Below are positions 1 through 8,166 of a stretch of 64,000 nt of DNA, piece after piece. Source of the DNA: Acinetobacter proteolyticus. Its GTDB lineage: Bacteria; Pseudomonadota; Gammaproteobacteria; Pseudomonadales; Moraxellaceae. Position 1 is the stretch's first letter, and every line of letters starts with the position of its first letter. The stretch is from positions 248,001 through 312,000 of the forward strand of contig NZ_KB849178.1 of NCBI RefSeq assembly GCF_000367945.1, read 5' to 3'. The notes below the pieces were generated by a model that saw only the letters and a program-made list of their open reading frames with translations, did not search any database and was not told where the DNA came from. The position numbers and the translations under genes were made by a program.

Positions 1-369
1 AAACTTGGTTTAGCGAAGAATCTGCGTCGTATTCCAAGCTTTAATATCAAAAAAGCAGAGCTTGCGATGAAGTTCAAATATGCGGAACGTGACTTGGCGA
101 TTTATGGCCATGATGTCAATACTGACATCGTGCAAATGAAACAACGTATCGCACAAGAATATGAAGCTTTCACCCATACTTTAAATGATTGGGCTAAGCT
201 GAAAGAACAAGAGCTTCAAGCGAAGAAAGCAGCGATGGCTGAAAAAATCCATCAAATGGATCACAAACTTAAAGTGGATTTCCAATTGCTTGAACATCGT
301 TTAAGTCACCATCGTGAATGTTTAGAAACCTTGATGCGTAATATTAAAAAAGCGCCTGTTTCTGAATAA
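1..369 (+). CDS. Hypothetical protein, C-terminal part (5' end outside window)
   Basis: The reading frame is open from base 1 to a TAA at 367-369, so an internal ATG at 67 is probably not the start. The visible part is about 122 residues, highly charged and rich in K, E, Q and H. It has long helical stretches with heptad-like spacing, which suggests a coiled coil. No signal peptide or membrane segment is visible and I do not recognise the family. A hairpin terminator follows directly, so this is the last gene of its unit. Confidence 0.6.
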   Translation, partial: KLGLAKNLRRIPSFNIKKAELAMKFKYAERDLAIYGHDVNTDIVQMKQRIAQEYEAFTHTLNDWAKLKEQELQAKKAAMAEKIHQMDHKLKVDFQLLEHRLSHHRECLETLMRNIKKAPVSE

Positions 370-385
370 CACAGCACTTATTGAA

Positions 386-412
386 AATGGTCTCTCAAGA
401 GGCCATTTTTTA
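386..412 (+). terminator. Rho-independent terminator after the first gene
   Basis: The arms AATGGTCTC and GAGGCCATT (one G-T wobble) enclose a TCAA loop and are followed by a T run. It lies 17 bp after the stop codon. Confidence 0.75.
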
Positions 413-507
413 TGCCCATTTATCCACCACCCGCGTTCTCTCAACGGTTCACCATTTCACACTGATATTTGCTATAGTCATGATTCAGCCATCATGACCA
501 TTCGCTT

Positions 508-1950
508 ATGCAATTCAATCCTCGTTACCCTTCTCTCAATCCCAAGCTCTATCACCAACAGCAGCCAAGTCCATTGCGCGGTGCCAAAGCAGGTCATTTT
601 AATGAAGCATTGGCTGATGAATTGCAATGGAACGAAGAAGATAAGGCCAACTGGGTAGAAATCTGTAGTGGACAAAAAACCTTTGCTGAATTCCCACCAC
701 TCGCTATGGTTTATGCAGGGCATCAGTTTGGACAATGGGCTGGACAACTCGGTGATGGCCGAGGTTTGTTGATCGGGCAAATCCTGAATCAGCAAGGTGA
801 AACGATTGATCTACACCTCAAAGGTGCTGGCTCTACCCCTTACTCGCGTATGGGTGATGGTCGAGCCGTCCTACGTTCAGTCATTCGTGAATATTTAGCG
901 GGTCATGCATTAAATGCCCTTGGTGTTGCATCAAGTCATGCGGTTGGTTTTACCACCTCTACGCAAGGTGTACAACGCGAAACTCTAGAGCTGGGTGCGA
1001 TGCTATTACGTACCTCTGAATGCCATATTCGTTTAGGGCATTTTGAATGGATCAATCAATATGCACCTGAACTTTTGGCTGAATTCACACAGAAATGTAT
1101 TGAATGGCACTATCCAGAATGTCTAAAAGCTGAAAATCCAATACTCGCTTTTGCTGAAGCTGTAATCGAACGAACCGCCATCATGATTGCTAAATGGCAA
1201 CTGGTTGGTTTTGCCCACGGAGTGATGAATACTGATAACCTGAATATCACTGGCTCAACACTGGACTTTGGACCTTACGGTTTTATGGAGCGTTTCCGCC
1301 CCAATTGGATTAACAACCATTCCGATTACCAAGGTCGTTATACCTATCAAAACCAACCGAGTATTGGTCATTGGAATCTGTGGACGTGGCTAAATAATTT
1401 AATTCCGTTGGCGAACGCAGAAAACAAAGAACAGTTCAAACTCGATCTAGCAGCATGTTTAGAAAAGTTTGAGCCAACTTTCTTAGCGCATTATGGGCAA
1501 GGCTTATGTCAGAAAATGGGCCTACCCGATTTTCATAAGGATAGTCTGGATTGTAGTTTTGCCTTTCTTGGAATCCTGCAAACTGAGCAATTGGACTATA
1601 CCCAAAGCTTTCTTCGTTTGCAGCAACAGGATTACAAAGCCTTAAGAGATGATTGTATCCATATACAACAGTTTGATGACTTCCTGACCCGCTATAAAAA
1701 TATCCGACAACATCAAGATACTGATGCCTTGGATGAGATGATGCAACAGGTTAATCCACAATATATCCTGCGCAATCATATGGCGCAGAAAGCGATTGAG
1801 CTTGCGGAGCGTGGTGATTTCAGTGAGGTTGAGCGTTTGTTTAAGCTGCTGAATCAACCTTATCAAAAACAAACTGATTTAGAAACGGAAGCAGATACTG
1901 CACCATTGCCAAGCGATGTGCCTGAAATTTCTGTCAGTTGTTCATCTTAG
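508..1950 (+). CDS. selO: SelO/YdiU protein adenylyltransferase (UPF0061)
   Basis: A 480-residue protein, close to the usual length of bacterial SelO (about 480). Family signatures are GDGRGLLIGQ near residue 91, HLKGAGSTPYSRMGDGR near 110, RTSECHIRLGHFEW near 170, and the pseudokinase metal-binding stretch HGVMNTDNLNITG followed by LDFGPYGFM. SelO transfers AMP from ATP to protein Ser/Thr/Tyr residues, with an inverted pseudokinase fold and links to redox stress. The C-terminus ends in SCSS; this Cys is the position taken by selenocysteine in the eukaryotic homologues. No clear Shine-Dalgarno precedes the ATG. The YkuD gene follows after 12 bp, so the two are probably co-transcribed. Confidence 0.95.
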   Translation: MQFNPRYPSLNPKLYHQQQPSPLRGAKAGHFNEALADELQWNEEDKANWVEICSGQKTFAEFPPLAMVYAGHQFGQWAGQLGDGRGLLIGQILNQQGETIDLHLKGAGSTPYSRMGDGRAVLRSVIREYLAGHALNALGVASSHAVGFTTSTQGVQRETLELGAMLLRTSECHIRLGHFEWINQYAPELLAEFTQKCIEWHYPECLKAENPILAFAEAVIERTAIMIAKWQLVGFAHGVMNTDNLNITGSTLDFGPYGFMERFRPNWINNHSDYQGRYTYQNQPSIGHWNLWTWLNNLIPLANAENKEQFKLDLAACLEKFEPTFLAHYGQGLCQKMGLPDFHKDSLDCSFAFLGILQTEQLDYTQSFLRLQQQDYKALRDDCIHIQQFDDFLTRYKNIRQHQDTDALDEMMQQVNPQYILRNHMAQKAIELAERGDFSEVERLFKLLNQPYQKQTDLETEADTAPLPSDVPEISVSCSS

Positions 1951-1962
1951 CAGAAGAAATCT

Positions 1963-2544
1963 ATGAAAATTGGGCTGATGATTGGATGTGCGATTCTAGT
2001 CCTGTTATTGGGGCTGGCTTATTTCCAGTATGGCAAGTTCATCCCAACAGTGGGATCAGCACATCAACCTCTTTCTATCCATGAAATACAACAGCTTCAA
2101 CAAAACAAACCCGTGACTTCCATTGAAGTGTTTAAAAGTCAGCGCATTTTACAATTAAAACATCAGCAGGAAGTCATTCGCAGCTATCCCATGCGTTTAG
2201 GTTTTGATCCGACTGGACACAAACAGTTTGAAGGCGATGGTAAAACACCCGAAGGGACTTATTCTATCGATTGGCGCAATCCTCAAAGTGCTTACTATAA
2301 GTCTTTGCACATTTCCTACCCGAATAAACAGGATAGCGCCTATGCCCAACAGCAGGGTCAATCCGCTGGTGGAAATGTGATGATTCACGGTACTGTGCCA
2401 ACACGGGCCACATCCGTTCCTACAAGTGCAACTTATATGCCTCGCAAAGACTGGACTCTGGGTTGTATTGCGGTGACTAACTCAGATATGGATGAAATAT
2501 GGCAATTGGTCAAGGATCACACCCCTATCATCATTCATCCGTGA
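1963..2544 (+). CDS. L,D-transpeptidase family protein (YkuD domain)
   Basis: 193 residues. Residues 5-22 form a hydrophobic N-terminal anchor or uncleaved signal, so the domain should face the periplasm. The YkuD catalytic signature is present: MIHGT near residue 142, then WTLGCIAVTNSDMDEIW with the nucleophilic Cys near residue 168. Such enzymes make or edit 3-3 peptidoglycan cross-links or attach proteins to peptidoglycan; some family members instead act in other murein trimming. The substrate cannot be told from sequence. It sits 12 bp downstream of selO on the same strand. Confidence 0.88.
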   Translation: MKIGLMIGCAILVLLLGLAYFQYGKFIPTVGSAHQPLSIHEIQQLQQNKPVTSIEVFKSQRILQLKHQQEVIRSYPMRLGFDPTGHKQFEGDGKTPEGTYSIDWRNPQSAYYKSLHISYPNKQDSAYAQQQGQSAGGNVMIHGTVPTRATSVPTSATYMPRKDWTLGCIAVTNSDMDEIWQLVKDHTPIIIHP

Positions 2545-2978
2545 TGTGACCAATATTCAGAACAGCTTTTGCGGATAAAGGCAATGATCAAACTGCACAA
2601 GGCTTATGCAGGGGATAACTTTATCATCTGGAATCAGTCACAACTCACCGTCACAACTCATCACAAGCAATTGTAAAGTAATGTAAATTTTTTATACTTC
2701 TAAAAAGCGGATACCTTTGTTATCACCAGAAAAGAAGATAATTTCGACAAAAGCTTTGCGAAACTATCCACATTTTCTGTGGATAACGCTGTGGTTATCC
2801 ACAGGATAAAACTTTTTCCAATACTTCATCCCTTACCATCATCAAAACTCATCTCATGTCAGCCTCTCTATACCAAGGAAAAGAGACAAGTTCACTTGTA
2901 GAAACTTTCCTACATTCTCTTGGATATGAGCCGTGTTGAAGCGGCGCAAGGGGTAGCCATAGGATAACGTAAATCTAG
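2545..2978. other. Intergenic region between convergent YkuD and baeR genes
   Basis: 434 bp without a plausible gene. It holds an AT-rich stretch near 2670-2710, the DnaA-box-like cluster at 2764-2803, and a short perfect inverted repeat ACAAGT/ACTTGT at 2886-2899. No T-tailed terminator is obvious for either flanking gene. Confidence 0.6.
2764..2804. promoter_or_regulatory. Cluster of three DnaA-box-like 9-mers
   Basis: CTATCCACA (2764-2772, one mismatch), TGTGGATAA (2778-2786, reverse orientation) and TTATCCACA (2795-2803) match the DnaA box consensus TTATNCACA. The last two are perfect and form an 11-bp inverted repeat (2777-2787 and 2794-2804) around a 6-bp spacer. dnaA is not in the window, so this is not oriC. 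A DnaA titration or reactivation site is possible; a transcription-terminating hairpin is the plain alternative. Confidence 0.5.
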
Positions 2979-3665
2979 TTACTCATCTGGATATTCAAAA
3001 CGATAACCCACCCCATACACCGCCTGAATCCATTCATGACGATTGCCTGTATCCGCCGCCTCTGAAATCTTACGGCGCAAGTTTTTAATATGGCTGTCGA
3101 TTACGCGATCGGCTACATCGAAGCTATCCGGGTTAATATGGTCGAGTAGCTGTGCACGAGAGTATACCTGACCTAAGTGCTCCAAGAATAACTCTAATAA
3201 ACGGAATTCTGTTGGGGTCAAAGTCAGTGCTTTTTGTTGATACCAAATACGTTGCTGCGCTTTATCAATGCGGAATAAATCGTTTTGCTCAGGCTCTGCT
3301 TTACGCTCTAAACGACGCAACACCGCTTGCACACGGGCAACCAGTTCTTTGGGACTAAATGGCTTACAGATATAATCATCTGCCCCCATATTCAAACCTA
3401 AGACCCGGTCAATTTCTTCAGTACGTGCGGTAACCATAATAATTGGTAGATCAGACTGTTCACGAACCTTACGGCAAATGGTCAAGCCATCCATGCGTGG
3501 CACCATCAAGTCCAAAATCATCAAACTCGGTTTACGTTGTTGAAACTGGGTATAAGCATCTTGACCATCATGAAACATACTGACTTCAAAACCAGCAGCT
3601 TCTAAATAATCACGAACCAACTGTGCGAGTTCAACCTCATCTTCAACCAACATAATATGTTTCAT
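2979..3665 (-). CDS. baeR: BaeR-type response regulator (OmpR family)
   Basis: Start taken at the ATG giving MKHIMLVEDE, with AGGATG upstream as ribosome site; this gives 228 residues. In-frame ATGs a few codons earlier are possible. The receiver domain has acidic E8/D9, phosphoacceptor D52 in LMILDLMVPRMDG and the conserved Lys in YICKPFSPKEL. The C-terminal winged helix (about residues 130-225) carries RVIDSHIKNLRRKI and YGVGYRFEYPDE. The protein closely resembles A. baumannii BaeR, which controls envelope stress and the AdeABC/AdeIJK/MacAB efflux pumps. It is downstream of baeS with a 45-bp gap. Confidence 0.9.
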   Translation of the reverse strand: MKHIMLVEDEVELAQLVRDYLEAAGFEVSMFHDGQDAYTQFQQRKPSLMILDLMVPRMDGLTICRKVREQSDLPIIMVTARTEEIDRVLGLNMGADDYICKPFSPKELVARVQAVLRRLERKAEPEQNDLFRIDKAQQRIWYQQKALTLTPTEFRLLELFLEHLGQVYSRAQLLDHINPDSFDVADRVIDSHIKNLRRKISEAADTGNRHEWIQAVYGVGYRFEYPDE

Positions 3666-3710
3666 GGTTTTCATCCTATCCATCATCCTCAACATAAGAG
3701 GATCTAAAAG

Positions 3711-5384
3711 TTATTGAATTGATTTTGGGAAAGTCAGGACACAACGTAATCCACCTAAGGGTGAATGATCGAAAGTCAGTGAACCACCTAAAGCTTGTGC
3801 CAACTTACACGACAAGGCCAAACCTAGACCCGTACCACCCGTACTGCGTGTACGTGAATCATCGACACGATAGAAACGCTCTCCTAAACGTGCCAGTTGC
3901 TCATCATTTACGCCCAATGGACTATCATCTACATACATTATCCATTGTTGATCATCTTGTTGAGTGTGAATCTGTATTTTTCCACCTTGTTCGGTGTAAC
4001 GAACACAGTTCCCTAACAGATTGACGATAATCTGTTTAAAGCGATCCCGATCTAAAGATAGGATTGCCCCTTCTCCAGATAATGTCACTTCAAGCTGGTT
4101 TTGCTCAAACGTCGATCTAAAGTTTTCAACTTCTTGTAGTACCACATCCCACGGATTGACTTCAGCAAAATAGCATTTCAACTGTTGTGCATCAGCTTGT
4201 GCTAGGTCTGCGAGATCTTGGGTTAACTTCTTCAACGTACTGACCTGACGCATCATGGCATTCAGGTGTTCAGGCGTCGCCTTACGAATCCCGTCCTGCA
4301 TCGCTTCGATCTGTGCCTGCAATACCGCCAAAGGTGTTTTCAGTTCATGCGAGGTATCGGATACCCATTGACGGCGAGATTCTTCATGCTGATGTAAAAT
4401 ATCAGCCAAATGATTGAGTTGATTGGATAAGTCACCCAGCTCATCATTACGCTTAATCATCACTTGATGTTGATAATTGCCACGGGTCAGTTCCAAGGTT
4501 GCTTTTAATAAACGTTGAATTGGTTTCTTGAAATAAGTCGCCATCAATAATGCTGCAACCAAACTTGAAAGTACCGTTAAGGCATAGACCAATAGCAAAT
4601 ATCGTTTTTGATTACTAAAGAAATTGATACTAGAAGCATCATCCTGATCCAGTACGGGCTTTAATCCGAGGTAACCGACCACCTTCTCGCCCACCACAAT
4701 CGGACGGAACGAAATTTGATCAGTCGCTGGTTCGCCCACAATAAACTGCTGATTCTCATCGTATAAAGACAGTCGAGAGCTTAAACCTAAACGGTCAGGA
4801 ATCGAGACAAAGCGCTTTTTGCCCTGCTCAGCAGGTGCCGCATTCAGTTTACTGTCTTGTTTATCTTCTTTGCTATCCGTCTTTAAACGAAATTGACGGG
4901 GGCTTAATGGAAAGCGCAAGCCTTCAAAAGGTTGATATTCCGAAGGTAAATTTTGTTTGAGAATTTTTAACTCTTCATCATTAAATATCTGCCGATTTTT
5001 GATCTCGACATTATTTTGTGCCAGCGTTGGAGATAGGCTAAGTAAGGTATGGTCATTAAAATAACGTTGTTGTAGGGCAATATCGTACTGACGGCGCAAC
5101 CACCATTGGGACAAACGGTCATAGTCATCTGGTGCTGCCGTACCTTCAATTTGCAGAATCTGCGCCTGAATTGCATTGCCCCAATCATGATAAACCGTAT
5201 AGACGTTGCCTAAATTGGCTATCAATCGGTCTAGCTTCTGCATTTCCACATCGGCCACATAACGTGCAAAGTTCTTTTGCATGGTCCAATGCAAAATCCC
5301 CAAGCTAATCGTTGCGATCAACAAGGTGGTCAGTAATACCGTTAAAAACAGGCGTAGGGCTAAAGGCACGCGGCGAACATTCAA
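3711..5384 (-). CDS. baeS: BaeS-type sensor histidine kinase
   Basis: 557 residues. TM1 at about 12-32, a long periplasmic sensor region, TM2 at about 262-285, then HAMP (PIQRLLKATLELTRGN), the dimerisation/H-box SDTSHELKTPLAVLQAQ near residue 345, N-box QIIVNLLGNCVRYTEQ and G-box GGTGLGLALSCKLAQALGG. All catalytic boxes look intact. The periplasmic part contains a K/D/E/Q-rich stretch near residues 170-190. It phosphorylates the product of the gene just downstream. BaeS assignment follows from the Acinetobacter-type partner and gene order. Confidence 0.9.
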   Translation of the reverse strand: MNVRRVPLALRLFLTVLLTTLLIATISLGILHWTMQKNFARYVADVEMQKLDRLIANLGNVYTVYHDWGNAIQAQILQIEGTAAPDDYDRLSQWWLRRQYDIALQQRYFNDHTLLSLSPTLAQNNVEIKNRQIFNDEELKILKQNLPSEYQPFEGLRFPLSPRQFRLKTDSKEDKQDSKLNAAPAEQGKKRFVSIPDRLGLSSRLSLYDENQQFIVGEPATDQISFRPIVVGEKVVGYLGLKPVLDQDDASSINFFSNQKRYLLLVYALTVLSSLVAALLMATYFKKPIQRLLKATLELTRGNYQHQVMIKRNDELGDLSNQLNHLADILHQHEESRRQWVSDTSHELKTPLAVLQAQIEAMQDGIRKATPEHLNAMMRQVSTLKKLTQDLADLAQADAQQLKCYFAEVNPWDVVLQEVENFRSTFEQNQLEVTLSGEGAILSLDRDRFKQIIVNLLGNCVRYTEQGGKIQIHTQQDDQQWIMYVDDSPLGVNDEQLARLGERFYRVDDSRTRSTGGTGLGLALSCKLAQALGGSLTFDHSPLGGLRCVLTFPKSIQ

Positions 5385-5515
5385 AAGCAGATTCTCAATA
5401 GTGTTCTATTTGTGGATTGTAACCAACATGGTCGAAAAAAACTCTCCATTGTTTCTTCATCTTTATTATCTAATCTTTAACCATCGAATCACAACTGATC
5501 ATGCTGGATAAAACA

Positions 5516-5890
5516 ATGAACAAGACAAAAATCGTATTGATGACCACCCTACTCGGTTCTGTTTTAGGCTTGGCTGCCTGTCAGTCAACCACACCAGCGG
5601 AACAGTCAATGGATCGTGACCATCACCGCCATAATATGCAACGTGCACCACTTACACCAGAACAACGTGCTGAATGGCAAGCCAAACGTGAACAGCGCTT
5701 AGAGCAACGCGAACAAATGCGTCAGGAACATCAAGCACAACGTGCCCAGATTGAGCAGGCATGTCAAGGAAAGCGTATTGGAGAACGCGTGAATGTTCAA
5801 TGGAATAAGCGTGTAATTGAAGGCACCTGTGAAGTTCGTTTTACCCCAGATAAATCACAGTTCAAACGTCAAGCCAACGCAACGACTTAA
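5516..5890 (+). CDS. Small Q/R/E-rich lipoprotein with an LTPEQ motif, divergent from baeSR
   Basis: Start taken at the second ATG (5516), which has GGAT 9 bp upstream and gives a proper lipoprotein signal: MNKTK, hydrophobic core, lipobox LAAC. The mature part is helical and very rich in Q, R and E, with LTPEQRAEW, reminiscent of the LTxxQ motif of Spy/CpxP periplasmic chaperones. The last 50 residues contain two Cys that could form a disulphide. In enterobacteria spy is a BaeSR target; being divergent from baeSR here makes a stress-response role attractive, but this is inference. A terminator follows. Confidence 0.7.
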   Translation: MNKTKIVLMTTLLGSVLGLAACQSTTPAEQSMDRDHHRHNMQRAPLTPEQRAEWQAKREQRLEQREQMRQEHQAQRAQIEQACQGKRIGERVNVQWNKRVIEGTCEVRFTPDKSQFKRQANATT

Positions 5891-5907
5891 TCCCTCTCTT
5901 CCTCATC

Positions 5908-5931
5908 GGCGCTTTTAAAGCGCCTTTTTTT
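5908..5931 (+). terminator. Rho-independent terminator after the LTPEQ lipoprotein gene
   Basis: GGCGCT TTTAA AGCGCC hairpin followed by seven T, 17 bp after the stop codon. Confidence 0.85.
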
Positions 5932-6201
5932 ATGGCCAAAACATATTCATTTTTAAGTACACAGCTGCTTACGATTTTGCCGCTGCAGTTTCACTCAAAA
6001 GCCTAAAAAGCACCTACAATCTAAACGCTTAAACAGGTTGAACCATAAACTTTGACTTCACAGTCACTAAGAAATGACCTGCAAAAGCTTGTACCGAACT
6101 ATAACTTGTTGCACGATTAGCAGTACAAAATGGTGCTGTTGGGCACATTTATCATTGACTAAGATTATAACTCTGGTTTAACCAGTATTGAGGAACCCGC
6201 T
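5932..6201 (+). other. Upstream region of the first acyl-CoA dehydrogenase
   Basis: About 270 bp with no credible gene. It should hold the promoter of the acyl-CoA dehydrogenase; GAGGAA at 6190-6195 is its ribosome site. No palindromic operator stands out. Confidence 0.5.
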
Positions 6202-8004
6202 ATGCCACAATACAAAGCACCCTTACGTGATATGCAGTTCGTATTGCACGAATTATTAAATGCTGAAGCACATTACGCGAAACTTCCTGCATTTCAAGAC
6301 ACTGTAAGCCGTGAATTGGTTGATCAATATTTAGAAGCAGCGGCTGATTTCTGCGAAAACGAACTTTCTCCTTTAAACCAAGTCGGCGACCGTGAAGGTT
6401 GTACTTGGAATGACGGTGTTGTAACAACGCCTACAGGCTTTAAAGAAGCGTATCAAAAATATATCGAACTTGGCTTCCCATCTCTTTCTGCTGATGAAGA
6501 ATTTGGCGGTCAAGCATTACCAAACTCTTTAGGGATTTCTATCTCTGAAATGGTCGGTACTGCAAACTGGTCATGGGGCATGTACCCTGGTCTTTCTCAC
6601 GGTGCGGTTCGTACTTTAGAACATCACGGTTCTGATGAGCAAAAGAACACTTACTTGCCAAACCTTGTTTCAGGTGTTTGGACAGGGACCATGTGCTTAA
6701 CTGAATCTCATGCAGGTTCTGACCTTGGTATCATCCGTTCTAAAGCTGAACCAAATGATGACGGTAGCTACGCAATCTCTGGCGAGAAAATCTTTATCTC
6801 TGCTGGTGAACACGACATGGCTGACAACATCATCCATATCGTACTTGCACGTTTACCAGGTGCACCAAAAGGCACTAAAGGGATCTCTTTATTCATCGTG
6901 CCTAAATTCCACGTCAATGCTGATGGTTCAGTTGGCGAGCGTAATGCAGTGCGTTGTGGTTCAATCGAACACAAAATGGGTATCCATGGTAACGCAACGT
7001 GTGTCATTAACTTTGACCAAGCAAAAGGTTACTTGATCGGACCTGAAAACCGTGGCTTAAACTGCATGTTCACCTTCATGAACACAGCACGTATCGGTAC
7101 AGCGGTCCAAGGTTTATCTGCATCTGAATCTTCTTTCCAAGGCGCTTTGGCGTATGCGAAAGATCGTTTGGCAATGCGTTCTCTTTCTGGTCCTAAAGCA
7201 CCTGAAAAAGAAGCTGATCCAATTATTGTTCACCCAGCTGTTCGTAACATGCTTTTAACGCAAAAATCATTTGCTGAAGGTGGTCGTGCGTTGGTTTACT
7301 TATTGGCTCAATATGCAGATATCGTTGAAAAAGGCGAAACTGAAGAAGAGCGTAAGTTTGCTGACAACATCTTGTCTTTGTTAACACCAATTGCAAAAGC
7401 ATTCTTAACTGAAACGGGTTCTGAATCTGCGAAGCACGGTGTACAAGTATTTGGTGGTCACGGCTTCATCTCTGAACACGGTATGGAACAAATCGTACGT
7501 GATACGCGTATTGCTTGCTTATACGAAGGTACCACTGAGATTCAAGCACTTGACTTGTTAGGTCGTAAAGTCTTGCAAACTCAAGGTGCGATGTTGAAAG
7601 ACTTCACCAAGATCATCCATAAATTTGTTGAGGCGAACAAAGACAATGCTGCAATGCAAGAGTTCGTTGCGCCATTGGCTGCTGCAAACAAAGAATGGGG
7701 TGACATCACCATGCAAATTGGCATGCGTGCAATGCAAAACCCGGATGAAGTGGGTGCAGCTGCGGTTGACTACTTATACTTCTCTGGCTATGTAACGCTT
7801 GCTTACTTATGGGCACGTATGGCACTTGTTGCTCAAGAGAAACTAGCTGAAGGCTCAACTGAAGTTGACTTCTACAATGCAAAAGTGACCACTGCTCGCT
7901 TCTACTTCAAGAAGATCTTGCCACGTGTTCGCTCACATGTAGATGTGCTTTCAACTGGCGTTGCGCCATTGTTTGAACTTGATGCGGAACACTTCGCTTT
8001 CTAA
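6202..8004 (+). CDS. Acyl-CoA dehydrogenase with C-terminal extension (paralog 1)
   Basis: 600 residues, longer than classical acyl-CoA dehydrogenases (about 380), so of the long class with an extra C-terminal domain. FAD/substrate signatures: MCLTESHAGSDLG near 159, GEKIFISAGEHD near 197, QVFGGHGFISEHGMEQIVRD near 415 and IACLYEGTTEIQALDL after it. It catalyses the first, FAD-dependent alpha,beta-dehydrogenation of acyl-CoA in beta-oxidation; chain-length preference is unknown, and DmdC-like members of this class act on short methylthio substrates. It has its own terminator and is followed by a close paralog, an apparent tandem duplication. Confidence 0.92.
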   Translation: MPQYKAPLRDMQFVLHELLNAEAHYAKLPAFQDTVSRELVDQYLEAAADFCENELSPLNQVGDREGCTWNDGVVTTPTGFKEAYQKYIELGFPSLSADEEFGGQALPNSLGISISEMVGTANWSWGMYPGLSHGAVRTLEHHGSDEQKNTYLPNLVSGVWTGTMCLTESHAGSDLGIIRSKAEPNDDGSYAISGEKIFISAGEHDMADNIIHIVLARLPGAPKGTKGISLFIVPKFHVNADGSVGERNAVRCGSIEHKMGIHGNATCVINFDQAKGYLIGPENRGLNCMFTFMNTARIGTAVQGLSASESSFQGALAYAKDRLAMRSLSGPKAPEKEADPIIVHPAVRNMLLTQKSFAEGGRALVYLLAQYADIVEKGETEEERKFADNILSLLTPIAKAFLTETGSESAKHGVQVFGGHGFISEHGMEQIVRDTRIACLYEGTTEIQALDLLGRKVLQTQGAMLKDFTKIIHKFVEANKDNAAMQEFVAPLAAANKEWGDITMQIGMRAMQNPDEVGAAAVDYLYFSGYVTLAYLWARMALVAQEKLAEGSTEVDFYNAKVTTARFYFKKILPRVRSHVDVLSTGVAPLFELDAEHFAF

Positions 8005-8035
8005 ACATAGTTTAGAATGAGATGCAACGTTCATC

Positions 8036-8078
8036 ACAGAAAAAGGACTGGTCAGTTTTGACCGTCCTTTTTCTGTTT
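8036..8078 (+). terminator. Rho-independent terminator between the acyl-CoA dehydrogenase genes
   Basis: A 13-bp perfect stem, ACAGAAAAAGGAC at 8036-8048 and its complement at 8064-8076, with an inner GGTCA/TGACC stem. It shows that the two paralogs are separate transcription units. Confidence 0.85.
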
Positions 8079-8166
8079 AATCAATGCTAAATTTATACGA
8101 TTCAATTTATTTGTTCGTTTTATTTGATCACTTTGCACATGAAAATGTGCGTAGAAGGGAACGATT

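Noticed and set aside
478..795. Minus-strand ORF of 105 aa opposite the start of selO
   Set aside because: Lies fully antisense to well supported coding sequence and has no ribosome site or recognisable domain.
2764..2804. Chromosomal origin of replication
   Set aside because: There is no dnaA, dnaN, gyrB or rpmH nearby and only three boxes.
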